Assembly (NCBI GenBank): GCA_039707465.1
Contig: CM077653.1
Span: 441,501 to 505,500 of the forward strand
Direction: 5' to 3'
Origin: Rhabdophis nuchalis
Lineage: Eukaryota; Chordata; Lepidosauria; Squamata; Natricidae
Length of the DNA: 64,000 nucleotides
The stretch's first letter is position 1. Each line of letters opens with the position of its first letter. The notes beneath the pieces are model-generated. The model worked only from the letters and a program-made list of their open reading frames with translations, did no database searches and was not told the origin of the DNA. Position numbers and translations under genes: made by a program. Below are positions 29,427-45,694 of the stretch, piece after piece.

Positions 29427-32400
29427 ATGGCCGCCTACCTGCAGTGGCGGCGCTTCGCTTTCTTCGACCGGGAGCCGCTGACGGACTGCGGCGGGGCCCC
29501 CGTGCTGCTCCCCCCGGGCATCGTGGTCTGCGACTCGGGCAGGGGCAGCCTGGTCTTCGGGGATATCCTTCCGTGGCCGCGACGCGCAGGGCGGGCGGGC
29601 GGGGGAGGCGGGCGGCGCCGGGCGCCCTTCCGTGGAGGCCCCTTAACCGCAGCCCACATTGGGAAGGGCAGATCTGGTTCCTGCCGCGCTCCCTGGAGCT
29701 GAGCAGCTTCCAGGCCTACAAGCTGCGGGTGACGCACCTCTTCCAGCTGAAGCAGCACAGCATCCTTGTGTCGGTGGGCGAGGAGGAGGAAGGGCTGAAC
29801 CCCCTGGTGAGCTGGAGCTGGAGGTGGCGGGAGCGGAGCCAGAGCCTGAAACCTGCTTTTCTGCAGGGCCGCTTGTTTCGTTCACCACCTCTGATTTCCT
29901 TTTGAAATCTCTCTCTCTCTCCACTTCATGCGGTTGACTTGATAGGCCCCTGTTCCGCCTCTAAAATCCTCTGGGCACTTTTCTGTTGCCCTAACAGAAG
30001 GAAGGTCTGTTATCCCGTCTCCAGAGTAATAAGACCAGTCAATATTAAGCCACCAGGATCCAGTTAAAAGGAGGCATTATAAGTGCAACATATGCAAGCC
30101 AAGAAACCCCATGCAAAACTTACCAGTCCAAGCGTGGGTGCAAGGTAGTTTCCCTAACAATCTCTTTCTGATTATTTGTAGGTTAAAGTCTGGAATTTAG
30201 AGAAACGTGACGGTGGGACACCTCAGTGCACCAGGATTTTTCCTGCAATACCAGGCAACAAACTCACGCTGGTATCCTGTCTCACCGTCCATGAAAATCT
30301 CAACTTTATGGCTATTGGTAACTAGATACGCCATCCCATATTCCAAACATTAATTGGAAAGTGAACTTGGAAGAGAAACGCTTGGGGAGGCGGTCTACCC
30401 TTTTTATTAAAACCTGACGTAGGTTGCAATTAAAACCCGAGTCCCTTCGGGGAGAGGGTGCGATTTATAAATTTAATAAATAAATAAATAAAAATTGTAC
30501 ATGGAGACCTTGAAGAATATTCCTAAACATCAGCTGGTGCAAAATGCAGCAGTGCGGGCTACCTTGGTTACCAGTTTGTTTCTGGCTCTAATTCCAGGCG
30601 CTGGTGTCGAGTTTAAAGGTGTACATAGTATGGAACAGGCCACCTGAGGGCCCCATTCAGCTTAGAAGAATGTTTCTGATCTCTGGACCTTGTTTCCTTC
30701 TTTCTCATAGGCTTTGTGGATGGGAGTGTAGTGCTTATCAAGGGGGACATTACGAGGGATCGGCATAGTAAAACTCAGGTCCTACAGGAAGGAGGCCACC
30801 CAATTACTGGGCTTGTGTTTCGCCAATCAAGCAAAACAACTCATCTGTTTGTGGCTACCACTGAGAAAATTCAGGTAGGCTGCTGGTCTTTGGGGCAGTG
30901 AGGATGTGGCAGAATTCGGGTTTGACCCACTCTGCCCGATTGGATTTCTGTCCTCCCTGCTACCATTTTCCTTTTCTTTGGCTTTGCAGTGTTACACACT
31001 CTCGGTGAAGGACTGCCCACTGTTGGAACTGGACATGCGTGGCTGTGGACTGCGCTGCTCCACTCTCAGTGATCCCTCCCAGGACCTCCAGTTTATAGTG
31101 GCAGGGGATGAATGTGTATATCTGTACCAGCCAGATGAGCGAGGGCCTTGCTTTGCCTTTGAGGGTCAAAAGCTGATTGTCCACTGGTATCGAGGCTATC
31201 TGATCATCGTGTCGAAGGACTGGAAAGTATCTCCCAAGTAAGTTTGTTTTATTGCTGGGATTGGTCTTTGGCTAGTTAGATGAAACGCCTCTGAATGCAG
31301 GGGTGTTTCTGAACGTTCCTAACTGGTAGTAATTTGCATTTCTAATGAACATTCTTGTCCTTCATTTCTCCATATGTAGCCAAACAGTTTCAGCTTTGCT
31401 TTCCTGATTGTGTTAGAATTCATCATTTTCTGAGAGTTGTAAATAAATGATGGAGAATATAATTGTCACTAGGTACCTTAAAGTACATGACTGATTTAGA
31501 AAGACTCAGTTTGCAGTAAGACATCAGGTATCAGAGTTTATGAAATTATGTGATGGTTGTGTCTACACTTAGAAGCATAAAACAGCCCATTGTCTCTGCT
31601 GAACGCATCACTCCCTTTTTCAAAGAGTGCAGCCTCTTGTTGGCGTTACTCTTTGGAAGTTTGCAGGCAAGTGGCTATGGCCAAGTCTGCAGCTAGAGCT
31701 GCTGTGAACTCTTCCTTTATCGAGGACACAAAAATGAGCTCATGGTCTCTGCATTTTAGGATGTTTTTGGTTAAGCTTGTCTTTCGCTCTTCCCCTTCTT
31801 TGCTCCAGATCTGAGTTTACTGGAGGAGATCCACAAAACTCTGACAAGCAGATCCTGAATATTTATGACCTGAGCAACAAGTTCATTGCCTACAGCTCTG
31901 TGTTTGATGACGTGGTGGACGTCCTAGCAGAGTGGGGATGCCTGTATGTGTTGACGAGGGATAGGAAACTCCATGTGCTGCAGGAGAAGGATACGCAGAC
32001 CAAACTGGAGGCAAGAGATCCTTCTTTGCTTTTTTTCTGGAGCTCACTGGGACAGAGATAGAGGGGCTCTTGGGCAAATAGCTACAGCACAGGTCCTGAT
32101 CTGGTCCTTGGGGGCGGGGGGGGGCGGCGGCAGATGTTTTAGGACCTGCCCATTGCGTACAAGGCTCTGAGGAGGCGGATGGACTTGACAGTCTAAATGC
32201 AAACTGTTGGAGAGAGCAGCTTTGGCTAGAACCTCTGCTTGGAACCTTTCTTGAACCACAGCTTCCTTTTACAGATGCTCTTCAAGAAGAACCTTTTTGA
32301 AATGGCCATCAACCTGGCTAAAAGTCACCACCTGGACAGTGATGGGTTGTCTGAGATCTTTCGCCAATACGGAGATCACCTGTACAACAAGGGCAACCAT

Positions 32401-35400
32401 GATGGTGCAATTCAGCAATATCTCCGGTGGGTAACGTTGAAAAATGAGGTGCAGATTTGGCTTCCCTCCCTCATGGGACTTGGCGTCTCCTCTGGTTAGC
32501 ATCCAATTAGTTTGCATCTCCCTGCATGCTTCTCTTGATGTCATGTTAAGAGGGGGGTTCACGAGGTGGCAAATCTGTCCAAATGGGGACTGCAAATGGA
32601 TTTTTCCAGTGAGCATCATACGTTCTGCGATAGGTCAGAATGAAAGCTGGATGGGTGCTAGCTAGTGTGAGTATTCTTCCTCCTTTAATAAATGGAATGA
32701 GTGCCTAGGATGTAAACAAATAGCAGGAGTTTGGAGATCTACGGCGTGCATCAGGTTGGGAGTATCTTTGGCGGGGTGTTCTTGAGAGAGGCGTTGTGCT
32801 GATGAAGCCTTCTATTAATGCCTGCTTCCTTTGCTCCCTCTGCTCCCCAAAAGGGCCTTTGCTTGTTTCCACTGCAGTGGCGCCGGTGGTTGTAGCTGCT
32901 CACTTGTTTGTGATTGTTTAATCCCAGCAACTGGGACTTGTGTTCTTTTCTTAGCACTATTGGGAAACTGGAGCCTTCTTACGTCATCAGGAAGTTCCTG
33001 GACGCGCAGCGGATACACAACCTGACCGCCTACTTGCAGATGCTCCACTTGCAATCGCTGGCCAATGCTGACCACACCACCCTGCTACTGAACTGCTATA
33101 CCAAGCTGAAGGACATCTCCAAGCTGGAGGAGTTCATCAAGGTGATGGGGCAAAGGCACTGCCATGCTTTTCCTTCTAGGCACCAAATGGCCCTTCTCTA
33201 GGAGACACTTCCCTGGCTTTTATGGGTGTCTCTTCTGGCAGGGAGACTTATGCTTGTCAGTTTCAAATGGACTGGTTGAGATGATGTTCTTTACATGAAG
33301 TCTTCTGAAAAATTTAGTCTGTCTTCTCTGCCAGAGTTGGCAGATGTGTTAGAGTTTTCCTGGTGCAAATATAGAAAACCTTGTGAAATGGGATGCATCC
33401 TCCCGCTGGTGGGCCTCTCACTTCAATTTTGGAATGAGGAAACTTTGCAAGGGAAGAAACAAGTTATTTTCTCCCTTTAGCTGATGGGATGACTAAAGTA
33501 AAGTTCTCTTTTGGAAAGATTGGGCTAACCCTAACCCTTTCTGGGTCTAACTTTGAAGAGGGTGAGCAGCGAAGGTCTTCCTCCTCCTTTGCAGTCTACT
33601 TGGCTCCAGATGTTTGGGCATCAGGGACTCCGGAAGGCTTAGCTGGTTCCGTCTGGAGTTTCCAGGATTGACTCCATTCTCTTTGTCCCTTCTGTAGACC
33701 AGTGAGAGCGAGGTGCACTTTGACGTGGAGACAGCTATCAAGGTACTTCGCCAGGCAGGCTGTTTTTCACATGCTGTGTACCTGGCTGAGAAGCACAAGC
33801 ACCACGAGTGGTACCTGAAGATTCAGCTGGAAGATATCAAGGTGAGGCCTGCCTGGTTGCTTTTGGACTTCTCATTTGGCAGCCGAGGATGTTAGATGCT
33901 GGGAGGGAAGGGAAACGGGGAACGTAAGCCTGTTCTGAAATGGGCTCAACCTGGAGAAGCCTAAGAAAAGCAGCCTAAGAAAAGCCACCGGTGAACCTTT
34001 CCTTGTCGCCTGCTTCCTTGGTCTTGCAGAACTTCCAGGAGGCCCTGCGTTATATTGGCAAGCTTCCCTTCGAGCAGGCCGAGAGTAACATGAAGCGCTA
34101 CGGCAAGATCCTCATGCATCACATCCCCAATGAAACCACTGAACTGCTGAAGATACTCTGCACAGACTACCGGCCAGTGAATGAGCAGGAGGCTTCTGGC
34201 CTGCTGCCGGAGCGGAGGGTATGGACTGAGGCCTGGGGGAGGGAGGAGGGGCAGGCTGAAATGGGATTTGGGGCACAATACCAGTTGCCCAAGGGACGGG
34301 GCTGAAGTGTCTTGAGCCACATATCGTGAAAGGATTTAAAACACGAAACCAGATCCAGGGGTCAGTGGTGCTGATTTGTGTATAGCCGGGGGGAAGGTAG
34401 GGGACTTGACCAAGTGGAAAGGGGCAGGCAGGGCGCAAAAATCTCGGGCTTCCTGTGAAAATCTCAGAGTCATCTTGGTGCTGTTGTCCATTAGGCCAAT
34501 TCTGTTCTCCCTCCTCTCGTTTCATTGTGATGCATCCTGGGGCTCCCACTGTGCCTGGCGAAGGCTCCTTGTGTTCTGGGAGGCAGAGGCCTCTGCTTGA
34601 GGGTCTAGGAAAATGTTTGCTCTCTGGCTTTCACTCCCTTCTGCTCCCCCTCCCAACTGTTTCATGGTGCAGGCAAATCCTGATGAATTCATTCCCATCT
34701 TTGCTAACAACCCCCGGGAGCTGAAGGCATTCTTGGAACACATGTCTGAGGTTCAGCCGGACTCTAAGCAGGGTGTATACGACACCCTGCTGGAGCTCCG
34801 TCTCCAGAACTGGGCCCACGAACAGGATCCGCAGGTACATCCTGGGAGACGGCCCAGTGCAGGTGGTCATGGGAGGCCCTGGAGTCCACCTGGCATCCAA
34901 GAATGTCCTTCTGGGTCTTCCCAGGTCAAAGAGAAGCTGCACAATGAAACCATTCTCCTGCTGAAGAGTGGGAAGTTCCAGAGTGTCTTTGACAAGGCCC
35001 TGGTCTTGTGCCAGATGCATAACTTCAAGGATGGGATCCTTTACCTCTACGAGCAGCACAAGCTGTGAGTGCAGATGAGCCGGGGTTTTGCTCCTTGGGA
35101 AGGGGAAAAAACCCCTCTGACTCTTCACCAGCTCTTCCAACCCCCTTCTCTCCCCTCTCCAGTTTCCAGCAGATCATGCATTACCACATGCAGAACGGGC
35201 AGTACCGGAAGGTGGTGGAGGTTTGCGAGCTATACGGGGAACAAGAGGCCTGTCTTTGGGAACAGGCGCTTGGCTACTTCGCCCACAAGGAGGAGGACTG
35301 CAAGGAGTACATGGCAGCTGTGCTCGCACGCATCGAAACCAAGAACCTCATGCCGCCTTTGCTGGGTGAGGCCAGGCTCTGCCTTTGGGGTCAGGGGGAG

Positions 35401-36827
35401 CTGAGCCCCGCCATCTTCTTTTCCCAGCCAGAGAAGGTGCAGCTCAGCCGGGCCCGCCCTGGGTGTGGGGGTTTCATGGGAGTTGGTGATGGGGAGCAGC
35501 TTTCTGCTCTGCAGATGTTAAGGGCCTGCAATGCCACGCTTCTGTCCTGCTCCTACAGTCCCCCCGCTGCACTTTTTGGCTTGGATCAGTATTGTGGAGC
35601 CAGCAGTACTGGATTGTAGCTGCACCCGTCCTGATGGGCATCTCTTTTCTAGTTGTCCAAACTTTGGCTCACAATTCCACGGCTACCCTGTCAGTCATTA
35701 AGGATTACCTCATCAGTAAACTGCAGAGGCAAAGTTGCCAGATAGAGCAGGATGAACAAAAGATACAGAAATACCGTGAGGAGACCAAGCGGATCCGCCA
35801 GGATATTGAAGAACTGAAGACAAGGTAGCTATGGAGCCTGCTGCTAAATCTGCCCCACAGTCAGCACCCCCCTAAATAGTGTATTACATTATAATGCATA
35901 GTTTTTACATAGTTTTTAATTTTGGTTTTAGTAGGGGTTTCTATTGAAATTTTAGCACAGGTCTCTTAGTTTAATTTATTTGTAAGATATTTTATTGTAT
36001 TTATTGCTTATAGCATTTTATTATTGCCTGTGCACCGCCCTGAGTCCCGCAAGGGAGATAGGGCGGTATATAAAAGCGAATAAAGTTAAGTTAAGCAGAC
36101 TCCTTTCTGATTCCGTCCATTGCCCTGTTCTGCGGGTGATGTGGTGTAGAAACGGAAGTGCTGAATCTCTTGAGAAAAGTTGAGCAGAAATTCCTTGGGA
36201 GGCTGCTGCTTTTGTCTTCCCTCCCCTGGGTGGGAGTGCAGGCGGTGTCCTCGTCCAGGGCTTACAGGTCAAATGGAAGTTGGGGCTGTAGCAGCATTGG
36301 GTGGCTGGTGCCAAGGGGGCGCCCCAGATTTGATGACCTTTTCCCCTCTAGTCCCAAAATATTCCAGAAGACAAAGTGCAGCATCTGCACCAGTGCTCTG
36401 GAGCTGCCCTCGGTGCACTTCCTCTGCGGTCATTCCTTCCATCAACACTGCTTTGAGAGCTACTCAGAGAGTGGGTCGGAGTGCCCCACGTGCCTTCCTG
36501 AAAACCGGAAAGTCATGGACATGATCCGTGCCCAAGAGCAGAAGCGAGACCTGCATGACCAGTTCCAACACCAGGTGGGTCCTTGGGCGGGCTCTGGTGC
36601 TTTTAAACAGGCTCAAATATTTTAGTCCCTGCCAAACCTCCTTTTCTTTTGGCTTCCGGCAGCTGAAATATTCCAACGACAGCTTCTCTGTGGTTGCGGA
36701 TTATTTTGGCCGTGGGGTTTTCAACAAACTCACCCTCATCACAGACCTTCCTCCAAGCAAATCGGCCGCAGCACTCGATGCAAGCTTACAACGGGACCTG
36801 CTTGTCAAGACAAAGAGGAGCACCTAA
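29427..36827 (+). CDS. VPS11: VPS11 core subunit of CORVET and HOPS complexes
   Basis: Class C Vps subunit that tethers endosomes and lysosomes. Exons: 29427-29562, 29658-29806, 30182-30317, 30711-30874, 30990-31237, 31809-32010, 32275-32426, 32955-33141, 33698-33841, 34030-34218, 34673-34834, 34925-35064, 35163-35365, 35653-35824, 36352-36574, 36663-36827. They join to 923 aa (human 941). The N-terminal beta-propeller starts MAAYLQWRRFAFFD and includes CVYLYQPDERGPCFAFEG. The alpha-solenoid/clathrin-repeat part follows (NTIGKLEPS-like TIGKLEPSYVIRKFLDAQRI). It ends with a coiled coil (exon 14) and a RING-H2 finger from about residue 803 (CSIC...CGHSFHQHC...CPTC). Intron 1 has AT-AC ends and intron 6 a GC donor. 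The N-terminal variable loop is shorter than in human. I did not identify a poly(A) signal. Confidence 0.96.
30420..30660 (+). mobile_element. Fragments of CR1/L2-group LINE, VPS11 intron 3
   Basis: A GTGCGATTTATAAATTTAAT tail with AATAAA repeats (30455-30495) resembles the 3' end of the LINE at 3.9 kb. Just after it, CAGCTGGTGCAAAATGCAGC encodes the QLVQNAA motif of the same pol. Both pieces are old and short; boundaries are approximate. Confidence 0.45.
35870..36095 (+). mobile_element. 3' end of CR1/L2-group LINE, VPS11 intron 14
   Basis: AT-rich sequence ends in CTGTGCACCGCCCTGAGTCC and GGGCGGTATATAAAAGCG, the conserved tail shared with copies at 3.9 and 53.8 kb. There is no coding part. 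Confidence 0.7.
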
Positions 36828-37899
36828 AGTCCTTTCATCCAGATACGTTCACTGTGTGGGGCTGAGAACTGGCAGAGACAACGGCCCATTCAGCACAAAC
36901 ACCATGGCAGACAGAGGCGGGTGGGGGAGAAATGGGACTTGGTTGGAGGGACATTAAGCCCATTTGCTTCTCTCGGCTCTTCCTCCTCCTCCTCTCCTGG
37001 AAGTCTGCTTTCCCCCCGGATAAGGGCCAGGCCAAGCCAGAGAGGGTTAGCCCTGCTGGGGCTTTGGCTCTCGGCAGGGGCCTAGCAGAACCTCCAGCCG
37101 GGCCTGCCAGAGTCACAATGGCAACCTCAACCACTGCCTCAGAGGGGAAGAACTGCTGTGACTGCATGGCTGACTAAAGGGAGTTGCTTCCACCTGCCTC
37201 CGGGCCTTCTTTCATGGGGGGTGAGGGGGGGGGTGAGGCGAGAGGGCCTGCAGGTTTCCAACTGGGGGGTGGTGGCCCGGAAATCTTGCTGGGGCAAAGG
37301 TCTGCTTTCCCAGTGACCCCAGATGGGCTCTCCTGTTTAGCTTATAGTCACTCACTCACTCACTCACTCACAGCCCTGGGAAATTGCCACACTCGATTCA
37401 CTTGACCCAACAGTGAGGCACAAACAGTCCTGTAGAATACATGGACCCAGTTAATTTAAAATAACAGCAAACTTTACTGATTACAAAGTGTATCTCTTTG
37501 TGTGTATGCGTGCATGTGGGTATTGGAGACAAGTTTCTTTATTCCCATTTGCAAGGCAAAGGCTTCAAAGAGTTGAGTAAAGAGATGTGCCCCTATCTGT
37601 TGCAATCTGGAATGGCGGGCTGCCATACCTGTGGGTTCAACAACTTTGCGAGTGGCATTTCCAATTTTACTGCAAATGGAGAAGGCTACCACACATTCAG
37701 AAAAATCCTCAATGCAATCCAGGAAAATTATGTCCCATGCACCAACTATCTTTTCCCATAGAATGGAAGTTGCAATTTAAGAGTAGTCCCTGTTTGGAAC
37801 TTGGCATTCCAGGCAATTAACAACAATGTGCTGGCTTCATTGCCACTGACTGAGCCACATTACAACTAGATGTGCTTTCATCAAGATTTTCTTTGTTCT
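36828..37899. other. VPS11 3' UTR and intergenic sequence
   Basis: The first few hundred bases are probably VPS11 3' UTR, although no canonical poly(A) signal is visible. A (TCAC)n tract lies at 37348-37372. After 37430 the sequence becomes AT-rich and may belong to the retroviral remnant that follows. No gene was recognised. Confidence 0.4.
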
Positions 37900-38210
37900 C
37901 TCATGGGCCACGTGCAAATTCAAAGTAATCTGCTTCTATTCCCCAATTAGTTTCCCCTACTAAGGCACATGCCCTTTGAGCAATCTCTAGTTCTACCTCT
38001 TGTGTGCTATAAGAATTTGGCAGAGTCTCAAACTTTGCATCTCTGGTAGAAACAGCAACACAGGAGGTATTTTGGGTCCCATCTGGTTTAAGCCCCACCA
38101 GTAAACCAGATTTCCTTGCCTGATAGAGAAGCTGAAAGGGGCATGAGGTTTTAGATAGTCCAACCCAAAATTCATGCTCTTGTTTAAGAATTAAGGCAGA
38201 AAACATCAGG
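37900..38210 (-). mobile_element. Decayed endogenous retrovirus pol (RNase H-like) fragment
   Basis: A minus-strand frame reads like the RNase H region of a gammaretrovirus-type pol: a KPDGTQNTSCVAVS segment, then LPNSYSTQEVELE, the position where retroviral RNases H carry their conserved glutamate. The expected tyrosine/aspartate-rich YTDS motif that follows is disrupted. It is isolated, with no LTRs or env recognised, and is clearly non-functional. Confidence 0.5.
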
Positions 38211-38640
38211 GACCAAGATAAATTCTCTAGCCTGTAAATTTCCCCATTGATGTCAAGACTGGGCTCAAGGGGGCTATTAAAGGGTTTATTACCAGTTTAT
38301 TTAGAACTTTCCTAAGTTGCAAATAACCTCAGTGATTCCTGTTTCAACAGCCTTTCGTTTGACAAGGCTAGTTATTGGGGGGGGGGGGGGGGGGCTGGTG
38401 GTCTTTGGCCATAATGGGCTTAGTTTTAACCTCTTGAAGTGAGAGGCTGCAATGGAGATTGCCTTGAACACCAGGTGCCTCCCTTCAGCATCTAACAGAC
38501 CTTGCTTAGGGTCATCGGGGGTCACCACTGAAAGAACCGCTCGTGTCTCCAGGGTCTTTCAAAGGTTTTGCCACCGAAGTTGACTGTGAGGCCGGAGGGG
38601 CTGCCTGAGACTGACGCTTCCTGGAAACCTCCTGCCAGCT
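38211..38640. other. Intergenic sequence with poly(G) run
   Basis: No gene or identifiable repeat. A run of about 20 G at 38375-38394 is likely to be a sequencing-difficult and variable site. Confidence 0.5.
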
Positions 38641-39006
38641 GCTCCCCTCCCGCTTCCGCCTCTGGCCGGAGCCTTCCGTGGTTCTCCCGCCAAACCTCTC
38701 GGCTTTCCCCGGGTTTACGCGCCCTCCCCGCCTCCCTTTCCCCCGCGAGTCTCTTCCCGAAGGGGCCGAATCCCCCCCTGCCCCAGCCATGAAGCGGGTC
38801 CGGGCTTCTCCGGGCAGGGGCGCCCCTGGGGCCACCGGTCGCACAGCCCCGCCGGAGGCCTCCGCGGCTCCCCAGGAAGGCCCGGGGGGGGGGGACGGAC
38901 GGAAGGGGCGGCTCCGAAAGGCAGGAAGTGGCGCGACGTGGCCGTCCGGCGAGGTGACCCCGGTCGCGGCTCTTGTTCCGCCGGGCACCGCCGCTCTTTC
39001 GCCGGC
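38641..39006 (+). promoter_or_regulatory. HMBS CpG-island (housekeeping) promoter
   Basis: GC-rich, CpG-dense sequence directly upstream of the HMBS start codon without a TATA box, as expected for the ubiquitous HMBS promoter. The island extends into intron 1. I could not identify an erythroid promoter (paired GATA and CACCC sites) with confidence. Confidence 0.6.
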
Positions 39007-44351
<5,345 letters not shown>

Positions 44352-44600
44352 TGGGCACCACCTCCTGGGAGAGCTATGATGCCGGCCAGTTGTCCATCCC
44401 TCCCGGAGGAGAGGGGAGCAAGGGAAGGGCTGCCACTGCACTGCCGGGGGAGCAGCTGAACTCCAGTTGGTGCAGAGGCCGGCAGGTTCTGGGCAAGAAT
44501 TGCCAATCTGCAGAGCTGCCAAGAAGTCACCCGGGTGGCCCAGACTGGGCTGAAAAGTGGGACTCTGCTGGGGACTCGGGAACAATTATGGCTAAAACCG

Positions 44601-44606
44601 ATTAAA
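44601..44606 (+). terminator. HMBS poly(A) signal ATTAAA
   Basis: ATTAAA lies 250 bp after the HMBS stop. The opposing H2AX poly(A) signal is only about 260 bp farther on. Confidence 0.6.
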
Positions 44607-44868
44607 GAGCTAAAACGCGACCGCCCCGAGTCTGCCGCTTTTTCCACCGAACCCTCCCAGGCTGCAGCCCACCCCATTCTTTACCTGCCAAAGAGCAGCC
44701 CTAAAAAAGGCCCGTTTCCGAGGAAGGCAGGGGAACGCCTGGCCAGGGGGCTACCTCGCCACCCCCCTCCCTCCCCGCGGGGCAATGGGGCGGTCTGGAG
44801 ACCCCCCTCCCGGCTTGGCGCGCGGAGGGACCACAAACGGCCGGACGAGCGCGCGTTTTCAACGTCCT

Positions 44869-44874
44869 TTTATT
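44869..44874 (-). terminator. H2AX poly(A) signal AATAAA
   Basis: AATAAA on the minus strand 157 bp past the H2AX stop, followed by a GT-rich segment on that strand (GGACGTTG). It would yield a polyadenylated H2AX mRNA. Confidence 0.75.
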
Positions 44875-45030
44875 GGGTGCAGGGCGAGAGCAGCCCCGCC
44901 ATGGAGTGGAGCGCGGGCCGCCCCTTCCCGCCGCCCAGCCCCGAGTCCAAGCACGTGGCTCCCGCAGGGGGTCCGCTCCTCCGGCTCCGCAGCCTGGGCT
45001 CGCTCTCCGGTGCCGCCGCCGCCGCCGCGC

Positions 45031-45462
45031 CTAGTACTCCTGCGAGGCCTGGAGCGCGCCTTTCTTCCGTCCGGCCGCCCCGCCGCCCTGAGCCGCGGCC
45101 TTCCGGGGCAGGAGCGCGGCGGGGATGTTGGGCAGGACGCCGCCCTGCGCGATGGTGACGCGGCCCAGGAGGCGGCTGAGCTCCTCGTCGTTGCGTACCG
45201 CCAGCTGGACGTGCCGTGGGACGATGCGCGTCTTGCGGTTGTCGCGCGCCGCGTTCCCCGCCAGCTCCAGGATCTCGGCCGTCAGGTACTCCAGCACCGC
45301 CGCCAGGTAGACGGGGGCGCCGGCCCCCACCCGCTCCGCGTAGTGCCCGCGTCGCAGCAGCCGATGCACGCGGCCCACCGGGAACTGCAGTCCGGCGCGC
45401 GAGGAGCGCGACTTCGCCTTGGCCCGCGACTTCCCGCCGCCCGCCTTGCCGCGCCCCGACAT
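45031..45462 (-). CDS. H2AX: Histone H2A.X
   Basis: H2A variant phosphorylated at its C-terminal SQ motif next to DNA double-strand breaks. It is intronless, 143 aa, the same as human. The start is [20 protein letters not shown]. The histone fold carries [15 protein letters not shown], the acidic patch residues ([14 protein letters not shown]) and [21 protein letters not shown]. The tail ends in ASQEY, with the ATM/ATR/DNA-PK target serine and the terminal Tyr read by MDC1. The tail is Ala/Gly-rich. Upstream sequence has two CCAAT boxes and a TATA box; downstream there is a poly(A) signal. Confidence 0.97.
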   Translation of the reverse strand: MSGRGKAGGGKSRAKAKSRSSRAGLQFPVGRVHRLLRRGHYAERVGAGAPVYLAAVLEYLTAEILELAGNAARDNRKTRIVPRHVQLAVRNDEELSRLLGRVTIAQGGVLPNIPAALLPRKAAAQGGGAAGRKKGALQASQEY

Positions 45463-45690
45463 GGCCGGCGCCCAAGAAGCGATCAGGCGGCGACTCCGGC
45501 CGGGCGCTTTTATATGGCCCGCGCTTCTCACGCCGGCCCGCCCACCGCGGCCGCCCATTGGACTCCGCGTCCCGCGGTTCTGCTCATTGGCTGGCGCCGG
45601 GGCCACTGAGTGGGCCGCGCACGCGATTCAAAGGTTGGCGAAGTCCTTCCCGAAGAAGCCCCCTCCTCCTCCACCAGGAGCGATGCGCGT
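45463..45690 (-). promoter_or_regulatory. H2AX promoter with TATA and two CCAAT boxes
   Basis: On the minus strand TATAAAA lies at 45514-45508, about 46 bp before the ATG. CCAAT boxes lie at 45561-45557 and 45590-45586. Paired CCAAT plus TATA is the usual S-phase histone promoter layout. Confidence 0.75.
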
Positions 45691-45694
45691 GAAA

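Noticed and set aside
28493..29905. A 470-codon plus-strand open frame across the HYOU1/VPS11 promoter
   Set aside because: It is the antisense shadow of HYOU1 exons 1-2 and the CpG island; composition is Pro/Ala/Arg-rich and no conserved domain appears.
37590..37820. Plus-strand frames near 37.5-37.8 kb as a small gene
   Set aside because: No conserved domain and no splice context; they sit beside a decayed retroviral relic.
38375..38394. Poly(G) run and other homopolymer C/G tracts as functional G-quadruplex sites
   Set aside because: Single unbroken runs are more simply explained as simple repeats; there is no supporting context.
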